Assembly (NCBI GenBank): GCA_025766275.1
Contig: JAFKAC010000005.1
Location: forward strand, 2,046,001 to 2,110,000
DNA: 64,000 nucleotides
Source of the DNA: Lactarius indigo
Taxonomy: Eukaryota > Basidiomycota > Agaricomycetes > Russulales > Russulaceae
Reading direction: 5' to 3'
A program made the translations under genes and the position numbers. Under the pieces are notes generated by a model. It was not told the origin of the DNA and did not search any database. It saw only the letters and a list, made by a program, of their open reading frames with translations. Below are positions 35,171 through 48,309 of the stretch, piece after piece. How positions within the stretch are numbered: position 1 is the first letter of the stretch; each line of letters opens with the position of its first letter.

Positions 35171-37188
35171 TCATACCACGTATTCCTCGATCCCTCGCTC
35201 GTACCTTGCCCCCGGGACATAGTCCAGATAAGGATCCTCCATACGCGTCCTGACACTCTCGTGGAACAGGGGTCGAGGGTGTGATGGCACTTTGCGCCCG
35301 CGGCCCCTATTGAAACTACGGCAAAGGTCAGTAATTATGCAATGGTAGAGCCTAGCACCAGCGGCGCGGCGGCGGGGGGGACAAGCGCTCACCTCCACCG
35401 TCCGACCCACTCGTCTTTTTCGTTCTGCCACACGTAGTACGTGGGGATGATCTCAAGTACCCACCAAAACCTGTTCTTCTTGAGCTGGTCGCCCATCTTC
35501 TCCACCGCGTCTGAGGCATCGAGCGACTCCTCGACGGATGGAGGCGCGCGCTTCGTGTCATCCCCGTCGGGTATACTGAGGACGTCTGTGCCCGTCATGG
35601 CAACGGCATGGTCACCGGGCGTCTCGGGTGGCGCGGGCGTCTTCTTGTCGAGCCTGGACGAGGGTTCCGTGTACAGGGTGGAGTCGGACGTCTCACGTGG
35701 CACCGCCTGCTGTTTGATCATCGCGATTGGAATGCCCCATTGATTGAGCGCCGCCTCGTCAAAGCGGATATGGCACTTCGTCTTGAGGATCTCGCGCACC
35801 ATCCACCGCAAGGAGATGTTCGACAGTGCATGTTCCTTCGTATCCTTCACGCAGCCACCGCCAACGTCTATGGCAGATCCGGCGTAAGTTCGTAGAGCGA
35901 CTCAGAGAATTTAGAGTTTAAGCGTACCCGAGTGGGACCCCGCGAACCAGACCTCCAGCACCCTCTTGACAGTGCCATCGGATTCTGATGCAGTTCCGTG
36001 GTCTTGATCGCGCGGGCTGTTGTCATGAAGGTTGTTTGGCGTGTCCCGTAGCTTGGGTCCCATGGGGAAGGTGAAGGCACGGCCACGGGGTACCAACCTT
36101 CTCGCTCGTGAGCCAGTCTGCGACGATTTCGGGGTGGAGTCAAAAATTGTGCGGTGATACAAGTTCGGGCGGAACTTTGCGCGTCGCTGTAAACGTGACG
36201 TATTAGATACGATCAAAACCCAATGAAGGAACGCCGGTGATTGGTTGGATTCCCGAAGTTTTCACATGTATACAGTACATACCTCATCGAGAGACAAGGC
36301 CTGCCTGAACCACTTGATGGTGGTATTCGTGCCGACAAAAGGAAGCATTCTTCCACTAACAATCCCGACACTCGCCACAGTATCCCTGTGATACAGTCAG
36401 CATCAGAGACGCTCCTATGCGCTGGGAGGGAAATGTGCAGACCACACGCCAAGAAACTCTATGGGCACCTTGCGACTGAAAGACTTTTTGAATCGAGCCG
36501 CCAGCCTGTCGTCTTTGTGGCTCGAGGATTTGTAGAGCTTGTATGCAAACGAAACCTGTTCGTGGTTGTCCTTGGAGAGCAGGCCCACCTGTTCGCAAGG
36601 TTGGTAAGTAACAGTGGACCTAGTACGTCAAAAACGATTGACCTTATGCAGCATTCCTGCGAGCGCGCGAGCCGTGTACGCCCCACGGGAGAATCCTAGG
36701 AAAATCCGTTAGCTTGTCGTGGTATTACGTCCACGATACGAATGGCACAAACCGAAGATGCAGACACTATCTCCCTCGTGGTAATTCTGCATGAGGAACT
36801 TGTATCCGTCCATGATATGTTCCGAGAGGTACCATGCAAACATCTCGTCCAGAGTCCGGGCAGCGAAGCGAAAGAGCGGCGAAACGACGCCAGGCTGAAA
36901 GTACGTCCCTATGCCTGCCTGTGTCCCGGTTAGCTCGGTCGATACATGGCTCCAAGGGTCTAAGTACCTGGTAATAGCAGAGCTGCGTCTTTGGGCTATC
37001 TTTCTTTAGAATAGAATAGAGCTTCACAACGTTGGTATTCTGTGTCGAGGAGATCAGCTATGTCAAGAGTAGCGATCGACTTGACCCACCCGTTCAGAGA
37101 ATTCGTTGGCTGTGCCATCGAAGCACAGAACAAGGGTGCGGGGCTTCCGCTGGTCGTCTTCAATGGAAGAATAGGTTGGAACTGTCAT
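35171..37188 (-). CDS. DUF2235 alpha/beta-hydrolase-type protein, copy 1
   Basis: Multi-exon, ATG at 37188 and TGA at 35171. Coding blocks in order: RTLVLCFDGTANEF, NTNVVKLYSILKKDSPKTQL, (intron 36967-36919), AGIGTYFQPGVVSPLFRF, HEGDSVCIFGFSRGAYTARA, VGLLSKDNHEQVSFAYKLY, TVASVGI, FRQALSLDE, RRAKFRPNLYH and DTPNNLHDNS. After these come EVWFAGSHSDVGGG, WMVREILKT and a C-terminal helix with RGIEEYVV. The CFDGT motif, the GFSRG nucleophile elbow and FAGSHSDVGG are the hallmark blocks of DUF2235 (Tle1-type phospholipase-like catalytic domain). About 505 residues, no stop in the deduced exons. Probable hydrolase; substrate unknown. Confidence 0.87.
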
Positions 37189-38697
37189 GATAAAGGGGAA
37201 GATGTCAATAACTTGCACATCGAAACACGCACTCATATAACACTTTTGACCGGGGTCGGTGACACCCAGTTACAGCGCCTGCATTGCCCTCATCCGACCG
37301 CAGTGACCGTTGCATACCAACCTAGAATAGACTAAAGGACATCCCGGAGGTCTGCATGCACCGCACAGGGGCCGGGCGCTGAGGGTCGCGCGCCAAAATG
37401 GAGTCTTGGAGTCTTGGAACCAGTGCCGACGACTTGAAGCAGATGATGGCAGCAGCAAAAGCGGTACTATTTCAAATTCTTAAGTCCATACGTATCAACA
37501 CTTGGAATGATGACTGGTACTTTGGAACAAAAGCGCTCACCGCAGAGAAGTGGTTGGTACCTAGATCATACATTGGTAAGTGTGCGTTCGTAAGGCACAC
37601 ACCGTCCAGAAGACCAAAAAACGAGAGTGTCCTCGAAGGGCCCTCGGCGTCGGCGTCTGCCCTCTCCATCCTCCCTGAATGGGACACGGGATATGAACTA
37701 CAGAAGAGCGTGGACCCATGTATACTGGTCCATCCGCCGATCGTCTTCGATTTCCAGATCGCTCCAGTGTTGATCGATGATCCCCCGTACTGCACAGCGG
37801 GGAAACAATTCGCTGACTCAATAGCGAATGATTAATGATCCGCCACGATCCAGCTGTGCTGCGAGCTTTTACAATGATACGGTTTTCCGGAATACGTTTT
37901 GCTGTGTTTGTTTCACGACTGCTCGTCCAATTCGCGAGCGCAAGTAAACAACTTGAACGCCAGCCAAGACGCCAGCGCCGCGGCGGTGTGCAGTGATTGA
38001 GCGGAGCTGAAACGAGCTGAAACGAAATGATGGCTGAAATCGGACTCTAGGATCTCTTGGTGTCGCTTATGTATCGATTTAGGTTGGTAAGCATCGTTCC
38101 CCAATGAACGAGGGTTGCAGTGAAGATTGCGAGCTGTAAAGCGCATGCCAGTGAAGGAGGCACACTCAGCAGGCCTGCAAGAGCAGGACAGAGTCGTGCC
38201 TGGACACGGTTACCCGCCTGCGGCGGAGAAATCAATAAGGGGCATCGGAATGGAAAGCGCATCTACGTAGAGGCGCAAGGAGAGGCGTACTAGTATGATA
38301 ATGTGCAACTCAGTTTCTCCGGCTACCTAGAGAGCGTTCAATTTTTACTAGGGATGAGGCCTCGATGAGGTGCCGCATTTCCGAGTCGTGTTCTAATCGT
38401 TGGCCCACTCAAAACTACAGAAAGATGATATTAAGCCTTTTCCTGTGGTGAAAGGGGAGTCGAGCATGACTCGTTTTGTTTCTAAGATTACATTATGAAG
38501 GTTTTAGGTTGGGTCAATACCAAGTAGCTACAAAATAGCCTCGTGATTACTTCAAAAGAGAATTAACAGAATACTCTCATCCATTACACAATTTCCCGTC
38601 ACAAGAAGTGAATAACATGATAAACGATATCGTAGACAGCCATTAACAGGAACATTAGTTCAGCAAAACCGGTAAGAATAGCAATAAGTCATGATGT
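37189..38697. other. Duplicated flank between the two DUF2235 genes
   Basis: 37350-38280 aligns loosely with 40860-41720 upstream of copy 2. Open frames here (for example 37398-37835 on the plus strand) are not conserved in frame between the two copies, so I do not call a gene. Confidence 0.5.
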
Positions 38698-40691
38698 TCA
38701 TACCACATACTCCTCGATCCCCCTTTCGAACCTTGCTCTCGGGAGATAGTCCAGATAAGGATCCCTGATGCGCGTCCTGACACTCTCGTGGAACAGTGGT
38801 TGAGGTTGCGAGGGTACTCTACGCCCGCGACCCCATTTGAAACTGCAGTTAAGTGTTAGTGTGATGTGCAGTGGTGACTCTACACCGGGAGCAAGCGCTC
38901 ACCTCCACTCTCCGACCCATTCGTCTTTTTCGTTCTGCCACACGCAGTACGTAGGGAGAATCTCGAGCACCCACCATAACACGCTCTTCTTGAGTTGGTC
39001 GCTTATCTTCTCCGCCGCATCCAAGGTGTCGAGCGACTCCTCGGCGGACGGAAGCGGCGTGGCCGCGCGCGACAGGTCTCCCCCCTCGGGTATGCTGACA
39101 TCTGTGCCCGGCGCGCCCGTCCCCAGGGAAATGGCGGAAATGTCGGGTGTCTGCTGGTCGCAGTCGAGCGCACGCGCTTGCGCCGCCTGCTTGATCATCG
39201 CGCTTGGGATGCCCCATTGTTTGAGCGCTGCCTTATCAAAGAGGATATGGGACCTCGTCTTGAGGATCTCGCGCACCATCCACCGTAGCGAAATGTTCGA
39301 CAGCGCGTGTGGCTTCGTGTCCTTCGCGACACCACCTCCAACGTCTATGGTGATAGCAGATCCGGCGTGAGTTCATCGTCCAGATCTGGGTGTGGCCCCG
39401 ATTTTTAGAGTTTAAGCGTACCAGAGTGGGACCCCGCAAACCAAACCTCCAGCACCCTATTAAAAGTATCTGATTCTGATGCATTGCCTCGATCGTGCCA
39501 GCTGTTGTCATGAAGGTTGTTTGGGGTGTCTCGCAGCCCGGGTCCAATAGGAAAGGTGAAGGCACGGGCACGGGCAATGAACGTTCTCACTGGTGAGCGA
39601 GTCGGCGACAATTTTGGGTCGGAGTTAATAACTGTGCGGTGACGGTGATACAGATTTGGGCGGAACTTTGCGCGTCGCTGATACGATCAAACCCAATGGG
39701 GAACAATGGCAATTAGTTGGATGCCCGAGGTTATTTATATGCAGTACAGTGCATACCTCGTCGAGAGACAAGGCCTGCCTGAACCACTTGACGGTATTAT
39801 TTGTGCCGACAAAAGGAAGCGTTCTCCCACTAATAATCCCGACACTTGCCACGGTATCCCTGCAATACAGTCAGACTCGGAGACGCACCCATAAAATCGG
39901 GAGGAAATGTGCGGACCACACGCCAAGGAACTCTATGGGCACCTCGCGACTAAAAGACTTTTTGAATCGAACTGCCAGCTTGTTGTCTTTGCGGCTTGAG
40001 GACTTGTAGAGCTTGTACGCGAACGAGACCTGCTCGTGGTTGTCCTTGGAGAGCAGACCCACCTGTTCACAAGGCCGGTAAGTAACAGTGGACCTACGTC
40101 AAGAAATGATTGACCTTATGCAGCATTCCTGCGAGCGCGCGAGCTGTGTACGCCCCACGGGAGAATCCTATGAGCATCCGTCAGGTTTCCGCGAGCTTAG
40201 GTTCTCGATACGAAGACACAGACCGAATATGCAGACGCTATCGCCCTCGTGGTAATTCTGCATGAGGAACTTGTATCCGTCCATGATATGTTCCGAGAGG
40301 TACCACGCGAACATCAGGTCCAGAGTCCGGGCAGCGAAGCGAAAGAGTGGCGAAACAACGCCAGGCTGAAAGTATGTTCCGATGCCTGCCTGTATCTCGG
40401 TCAGCTCGGTCGATTCAGGCACGGCCCCAGGGGTCGAAGAGGCACTTTCCTGGTAATAGCAGAGCTGAGACTTTGGGCTGTCCTTCTTCAGAATGGAATA
40501 GAGTTTTACAACATTGGTATTCTGTGTGATGACGTCGACGAGATCAGCGATGTCAAGAGTGCCAATCGAACTTGGCTGACCCTTTTAGAGAATTCGTTAG
40601 CTGTGCCATCGAAGCACAGGACAAGGGTGCGGGGCCTCCGGTGGTCGTCTTTAATGGGAAATGCCGAAGGATAGTATGATGTATCCATCAT
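38698..40691 (-). CDS. DUF2235 alpha/beta-hydrolase-type protein, copy 2, about 515 aa
   Basis: Same blocks and mostly the same introns as copy 1: RTLVLCFDGTANEF, NTNVVKLYSIL, AGIGTYFQPGVV, GFSRGAYTARALAGMLHK, VGLLSKDNHEQVSFAYKLY, PFVGTNNTVKWFRQALSLDE, EVWFAGSHSDVGGG and RGIEEYVV. The start ATG at 40691 (MMDTSYYPSAFP) corresponds to the copy-1 start. Odd point: where copy 1 has a 49-nt intron after CYYQ, copy 2 has 60 nt (40449-40390) with no GT donor. These stay in frame and would add ESASSTPGAVPESTELTEIQ, apparently an exonised intron. The first intron has a weak GTCAGC donor. Probably functional. Confidence 0.82.
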
Positions 40692-42388
40692 GATGAAAAG
40701 GATAACGATAAGTTGCACACCGAACACGCTCTCATATACTACTTCTGAATGGTTTCAGTGGCGCTCTCGTATGGCACCTACACTGCGCTCGTTCGACAGC
40801 AGCGATGATTGCATACCAACCTGTCAGCTTGGAATAGACTATATCGCCGACCGGAGGCCCGTATGCACCACACAGGAACCGGGCTGAGGGTCACACGCCA
40901 GATTGGAGTAGGTGCTGACAACACCAGGGGCGAAAGCGTTGCTATTTCAAACTCCTAAGTCCGTCGACCCCCAGAGTCCTGGCCTTGATGACTGGTACTT
41001 TAGAATAAAAGTGCCCACCGCAAAGTGACCAGCGGTACCTAGACGATACGTTGGGAAGGAAGTGGCTTCCGTAAAGCGCACGACATCAATGAGCAAAAAA
41101 ACGAGGACGTTCTCGAAAGGGCAACCTCCGTGCGCTCTCTGCCGTTAGCGCATGCCTCCAACCTAACTTACCTAAATTGGAGACGAGATCATGAATCTGT
41201 AGAGCGTGCTTTCAGGCTTACCTATGCTGGCCCGTCCGCCAATCACCTTCAATTTCCGGATCGCTCCGATGTTATTGACTCGTACAGTACTGCGGGGAAA
41301 CAATTCGGTGACTCATAATGGGAAAATGATCCGTCAGCTGCACCAGAAGCGCCCTCCCGGAAGGGTTGTTGCTGTGTTGTTTTGCAGACTAAAACGTGAA
41401 TGTGTTCGTCCAATCCAGCTCTAAAGGAAACAACAATTACGCCAGCGCCGCTGCGTGTGGAGCTTAGTAAGTGATTCAACAGAGCTGAAACGAACGAGTC
41501 GAAATGATGACTTGGTGCGTCGAGTTAGGCTGGTAAGCATCATGCCTTGATGGACAAAGGATTACAGTGAAAATTGCGATGGTGGCTCTAAAGCGCGTGA
41601 AGGAGGCGTATCTAGCAGGCGCGCAAGAGCAAGACGGACTGCCCGCCAGTAGCGGAGAATGCAGTAAGGAGCCGACGGTTGATCTCGGAATGGAAAGCCC
41701 ATTTGAAGGAGTATGACGCGAATGCTAAAGTGGCCCTGTTGGAACTCGGTGTCGAGCACGCCCCAAGTCCATGGAATTCGGAGTCGGTCAACATTCGGTG
41801 TAGAAGTGGGATTTCCAACATTGTGTCGAGCGCAACTCACTAACCCGATGTTGACGATCACAGGTTCTGTGACGAAAGCAAAAAAGGCGACCGGTTTCAC
41901 CTATCGGACCTCGAGATCTTCTCATATTGCTCGTTTTTTGTTTACATCTTAACGCACTCCCTCGAGTCCACTCTTGAGCTTCTCCCGTGGATCGGAAATG
42001 TTCTCGGTGAGCCGATTTGCAATTCGAGGTAACATTTTGGGCGTAGTACGAATCGGACCGAGGCGACTAGTACGTTGAGCACTGACGATGGGTGTCCTTC
42101 GCTGGGTAGGTCAAAGTACCTTGCAAGGAGTGTAGTCCTGTGGTCTCGGAGGGCCACCTCCATCAAGTAACACCGAGGCTCGATCGTACGAGTGGCGTAA
42201 CCAGGCCGTAGTGCCGCGGTTGCACGCGTTCTCAGTTGCTTCTATTCCCGGCGTCGCGCTCCGTTAACGCAGGACCTGACCGCTGCGGAGATTTATCATT
42301 CTGGCCAATGAATTCCAGCAAGACTAGCCTTTCCTCGTGCTCAACGTGGCAACCCTCCTCAATTCGTCTTGGCGGTTATTTCTCCCTT
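40692..42388. other. Intergenic, duplicated flank
   Basis: 40860-41720 is the second copy of the region upstream of the DUF2235 genes. 41720-42388 has no recognisable gene. Confidence 0.4.
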
Positions 42389-42394
42389 TATAAG
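42389..42394 (+). promoter_or_regulatory. TATA-like box
   Basis: TATAAG inside CCCTTTATAAGT lies 75-80 bp upstream of the ATG at 42469, followed by a C/T-rich leader. Confidence 0.45.
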
Positions 42395-42468
42395 TCACAT
42401 TATCGCTCTCTTCATCCTCATCCCATTCATCCCCACCTTTCTCTCACCCCTATACACTCCCTTCAATC

Positions 42469-42986
42469 ATGCAGTTCTTCACCGCCCTCCTCTCGGCCCT
42501 CGTCCTCGCCGCTTCAACGACCGCAACACCCGTCCACGTCGCCGAGCGCAGCGAGCTCATCGTTGTCTCGCCCACCATCTTGAAGCCGACCGCAGGAACA
42601 TTCTGGGCGATAGGGTCCGAGCAGATCGTCACCTGGGACACGTCCAACATCCCGGCGAGCGGCCGGAACAACAAAGGTACGATCCTTCTTGGCTACCTCA
42701 ATGACGGTGACGAGTCGGAGCACCTCTTCTGGAGTGAGTTATTCGAATAACCCCTGCCCTTTACATTTGTCACCGCACTCACACTTGCATAGACCTTGGA
42801 TCCGGCTTCCTCCTAACCGACGGAAGCTATAGCATCACTGTGCCGAGCGTGCAACCCAATAACAATTACGTTCTTGCTCGTAAGTCAAGTAGTTTTTACA
42901 TCGATCCTGAGACTTACTGGCAATGAACAGTGTTGGGTGACTCGGGTAACTTATCTCCTAAGATCACCATTGGGTATGGACTTTAA
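42469..42986 (+). CDS. Small secreted Kre9/Knh1-like protein, 135 aa
   Basis: Exons 42469-42733, 42793-42879 and 42931-42986; all three junctions are in phase 1 and in frame. The signal peptide is MQFFTALLSALVLAASTTAT. The mature protein holds the single Kre9/Knh1-like fold: ILKPTAGTFWAIGSEQIVTW, NKGTILLGYL, SYSITVPSVQPNNNYVLA and LGDSGNLSPKITIGYGL. It aligns over its whole length with the product of 23919-24543, which has one further intron; the shared introns are at matching codons. It lacks Ser/Thr tail or GPI signal, so secretion to the wall or medium is likely. Confidence 0.85.
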
Positions 42987-43079
42987 GAGACGGAGGAGAT
43001 CTTTTTTTTCGACAAACGTGGACAGACACGGACATTTAAATTCAAACTTCTTTTGTACGCTCAAATATTTTGGAGCAGA
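42987..43079. other. 3' flank
   Basis: Short spacer after the TAA at 42984. Nothing else recognised. Confidence 0.4.
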
Positions 43080-43407
43080 ACAGTCACTCCCGCTACTTAC
43101 ACCATGGACCAGTCTTCGGCATGCTTAACATCGCATTTGGTTTACTACGTGCAATATACCCATGTCACGGCATGGTTCACATGTCATTCTCCTGGGTATT
43201 CGGGACCGTCATTCATCTAAGGTGTGATGATTCGCGTGTCACGAAGAAGCATAGTCACTCTCGCCACTTAGATGGGTCTCTGAAATGCTTAGGATCGCAT
43301 TTGGTTTACTATATGCAATGTACCTATGTCATTGCATGGTACTCCCACGTCACTCTCCTGGGTATTCGGGAACATCGTTCATCCCAAGGTACGATGATTC
43401 GCGTTTG
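43080..43407. repeat. Tandem duplication, two units of about 164 bp
   Basis: Unit 1 is about 43080-43243 and unit 2 about 43244-43407. Both contain CGCATTTGGTTTACTA, CTCCTGGGTATTCGGGA and GATGATTCGCGT at matching offsets (for example CGCAT at 43132 and 43296). The copies differ at many sites, so the duplication is not recent. Confidence 0.75.
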
Positions 43408-43500
43408 TTACCCCGAAAGCAGTATAGTAATTACTCCGCTGAGATGAGATAATGTGGCAATAGATACACATGCGTGAGCTGTCCAGTAGCGTGCAGCATC

Positions 43501-44449
<949 letters not shown>

Positions 44450-45299
44450 CGTTGCGGTTCAGTGATCACAGGAGAATAGGTTAGGGAGCCCCGGAGCCGT
44501 TGGTAGTAAAGTGGGGGGAGACACGTCACGATGGTTGGTGGGGTGCAAGGTGTTCCAAGTTCGCCGCGGCTCAGGACTTCGCTTAGCACTGTAGGGTCTT
44601 AGGCAGGAGCAAAAACCTTGCGCCCGCCGCCGCCGCTTCTCAGGTCCGTTGAACTGATACGCTGTTTAATGTACACCCCTACAGCTTCTAAATCCGATTC
44701 ACGGACGGATTTCCTGCATTATTACTAGTAATATTCATGTCAAACGACGTCCTGCCTCGAAGGTGATGGCGTCTTTCCGTGGACACCAGGCCCGGTGGGG
44801 CATTGAAACCATCAAAAAAAAAAAAAGCCATCAAGTAGTGTCCGCATCGAGTCGATAGATTCACCAAAGGTCTACAATGGTCGTACGGTGCGTTTATAAT
44901 GTACATGTGACGAGCCATAGACACTGCAAAACCGCTCGTACGTATTACCAGAGGTGCTCGAGAAGACGCGAGAACACGAGGGTAGAGAAGTCCGACAGAA
45001 AAGGCGCGGAGTCATACAAGTTGATAGCGAGAAAGGAAGTCGTGTAACGGAAGAGTGTGCCCCTACAGTAGAATTCAATGGGCGGTACAGAAGCAAAGGA
45101 GATCACGGCGTTTGCGACGCCGGCGTGGTAAGAATACACTGGGACCAGGCTACGCCCAATAGGATAACGCCGAACTGGATCGTTACTCAGTAATCAGGAT
45201 CCAGTACCGCGGAAAATAGATTCATTTCGTGCAACAAACTCCTTTGCAACAGTGTTCCGCGGTTGAGGGTAGTTTATTTCCGACCTATACTGGGTGGGG
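44450..45299. other. Intergenic
   Basis: Promoter region of the EBP-like gene; 44560-44740 is also duplicated at about 48440-48660. No other gene recognised. A 14-A tract lies at about 44813-44826. Confidence 0.4.
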
Positions 45300-46641
45300 A
45301 CGACGAACACGAAGTGTCATTTCGCCCTGGGAGCAGTGAATAGTGTGAAAAGAAAGGAAGAAGTCCTTTCTTGACTGGATCCGGGTCGTTCGGCCCCACA
45401 GAAAATTGAAATATGTAGAGAGTTCGATTGGCCATGATGGACGAGTCGAACCCCCTTGATTTCTATTGAGTAGACCCCATCTTCGTTTTGGTTCAGGATA
45501 GATCCTGGATATACGACCCAGTTCACTGGCGTAACGTCAAACGATCGCACGGACAATGATTTGCATGGTCGGAGTGCTATCGGGGCAATTATTTCTTCAG
45601 CCAGATCCGCCGGATTCCCTTCGCACCTTCGAGTCGTCCCCTCAACGCCCGACCGGCGTTAGTAAAGTTGGAGTTGACCAGCTTCCATTTGTTCCCAGAG
45701 TTTGTTCCAAGGTGCCCCTTTGACGGCATGTGTAATGGGTTCCACGCTTGCGTAAACCAAGTTCGAGGCACCGGTGTCATGCAGGTTTGTCTTCCCGAGT
45801 TCTTTTGGCACCTGTTTCACGAGAAGGGTATACGACACCTTATCCACGCTGAGCTCTGTGTAAGCGAATTCGAGCGGGTGGGGCCAGCTTGGTCATATAT
45901 ATCGTGTATACGCTTGTCGCCATCTGCAAATCTGTGGGTGAAAGCGCTGCACATAACGAAATGGTCAACTCGAACATTCAGGACTGAAGGAGATAAGACA
46001 ACGCCTTTCTCGTCACCTTTCTCGTCCAAGAATTCATGGTATAGACCGTCTGGTCAGTGGTCTTCTTCAGAAGTTCCCATCGATACGACTTAGAGGAGGT
46101 ACTGAATATGATAAAGTGTTTGGTGTCATCCACAATGAGATGAGGCGAGGTACCAGTCCGACTCGTCAGAGTCGACCAACATCCAAACAAGGGTCTTGGA
46201 CTTGGTGGAGAGGACGCGCTCGAAGCCTGATAGACAACTTCTGGTACGAAGAGAAGCAGCCTAGGCCAGATGACTGGCTTCGTTTCAGCGAGACATCGAT
46301 GCATGCATAACGGACCCAAAAGCCTTCCTCTTTCAGTAACAGACAGCGAGATTACAAAGTAAAATGCTCGCCGATACCGGGTTGTCCTGTAATGACAACT
46401 GAAAGAGGCTTCCCCATTACGATGGAAATCACAAAAATTGTAGAGTCGGGTATAGTCTTTGCGAATCCAGAGCTTCGAACGTCCTATCCCTGGAGTAGCA
46501 AACACGAGGATATGACAACCAGGACCGATCTCATCGTCCGTCCTCATCTACATCCATAGAGTTGTTCTTTCCCGCGGCGCTTTGTCTCTCCGTCTTACGT
46601 AGGCTCTTTCCAGAACTTGCGGTGCGACGGCGTGAGCTCAT
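45300..46641 (-). pseudogene. Broken crinkler-like P-loop protein gene
   Basis: A start exon (46641, MSSRRRTASSGKSLRKTERQ) is followed by FATPGIGRSKLWIRKDYTRL, VVITGQPGIGEH, ETKPVIW, LLFVPEVVYQ, LVWMLVDSDESD (other frame), DDTKHFIIFSTSSKSYRWEL, TVYTMNSWTRK, then in further frames FADGDKRIHDIYDQAGPTPR and ASNLVYASVEPITHAVKG. The order GQPGIGK - KPVIW - LFVEEGV - LVDSD - KHFIIFSTSP - RW - MNPWTRKE is that of an Agaricomycete crinkler-like ATPase family. Here the Walker A lysine is replaced by Glu and at least three frameshifts separate the blocks. Similarity fades below about 45580. Confidence 0.65.
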
Positions 46642-48309
46642 CTCTTCGGTAGGGTGGAGCTTGATCTACTGGGCCTCTGTCTCAGGGATGACCATCGATG
46701 ATGGAGCTATATGTCGAGAATGGTGGGGAGAGAAGGAGGAAACAATATCACTCACCAATCCCGACCACTCCCCATACAAATATGACAAAACATACCTACG
46801 ACTCCCCGAACCTACCAAACGGGTCCGCTCAAGACATGGAGGGACGGAAGACGTGGGAAGCGATTCCAACACACAGTTCAGGGTACAGGATGACTCGCAT
46901 GTCACACGGCTCACATACCACCAACCTCAACGCTTAACGAGAAGCCATGCCATTCTCCATCGGAGGTCGGGAGGACTTAAGGCGAAAGGGTTCAAAAAGA
47001 AAAACAAGTTGAGATTGGTAAGAGTAAGCGAGAGATTGCACCGCCACGATGACGAGTCTGCTCTTATGTAACAGGTGTCAACGGAGCGCCTTCAATTGCG
47101 CGCCGACATCCGTGCGGCTTGAGCTTGAGCCTGAGGCCAGCATCCAAATGATTGTTTTGTCTCCTTTCGTCGTAGACTCCACCCAAAACTATCCCACTCT
47201 AGTACGCTTAACTGTCGATGCAATGTGAAACTCGCTTGTGAGCTCATATAGAACCTACAGTAAGCCCGTCATTTGACCACCAGTAGAATAGTTTCCTATG
47301 AACAGATTAGGTGAGGATGTAGCAAAGTACAGTACTTAGATAGTGGGAAGGCTCACCAATGAGCCGCAAGTCCACGAATCGACGACCTTCCTAACGGATC
47401 ATTACATCGATGTGGTGTGCAGGATCACCTGTGAATTCCAAGTCCCGGTGAGTATGCACGCAGGGTAAACAGACGATGGGCTCACGTCCAGCGCGCGCTC
47501 CGACAGGGCCTACCCCCTCCGTTCACGCATCCAGCTCCCAACGTGCGCCGTCTCGCGGTACCTCTACCGCGCATCGGTTTGCCTGCGCTGTAGGCATCAC
47601 CTGCTCGAAATTCTTGACGAACCTCGTGAGCCTGTCAGTATCAAACGCAAAGATATTCTTGATGAAAGAGAATTAAACCAAAAAAAAATCAGGTGGTGTG
47701 GGACGTACTAGTCTGTCCGCGCTCTCATAGCACGACTGATGGGTCTCCCGTGGACTCGTATGCCTCCACCTCCACCCCCCGTGCGCAGTGATGCGTTCTG
47801 GTGCCCGCTCGAACTGAGCCTCGGCACTACACGTGAACTTGCCCGTGCGCGCGAGGCTGTCTGCTTGAGGCCAACGAAGCAGTCCAGTGGCGATGATTAG
47901 CCGTCGCTAAAAGACTGAGGGACCCTTTTTGTGGGGCTTGAGGCTAACGGTAGCAAAGGTACTGTGGCACTTGCTGTAACGCTAGGTCAGCGGGGTTGTG
48001 TGGCCAGCTGACAGAATCGCGAGAGAACCACTCACAGTAAGACCCAAGACATCAGAACGAAGACTGTAGCCCCAGCTAACGGCCGGGCAGCGGGAAAAGG
48101 TAGAAATGAAGAGGGGAGGAACTTATGGACAGTCGGGCAGTTGCACTCGGAGTAGCACGCGGGAATATGAAGAAAAAAAAAAGTTCCCATGCCTTGTCTC
48201 ATGCACTCAACAAACGGTAACATTGACTTCTCATTTCCCTTACGACAACGAGTGAAAGGGGGCAAACGCGGTCCCACCTAGCGACTCGCAGCAGCGACAC
48301 GGCAGTCCC
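46642..48309. other. Intergenic
   Basis: No gene supported. The plus-strand open frame 46562-47071 is antisense to the crinkler-like start and has no recognisable domain. Confidence 0.4.

Noticed and set aside
37398..37835. 145-codon plus-strand ORF upstream of DUF2235 copy 1
   Set aside because: The duplicated equivalent at 40.9-41.4 kb is not open in the same frame, so there is no sign of selection on a protein.
38047..38262. Hydrophobic minus-strand ORF
   Set aside because: The paired sequence at 41.56-41.72 kb is read in another frame; not conserved as protein.
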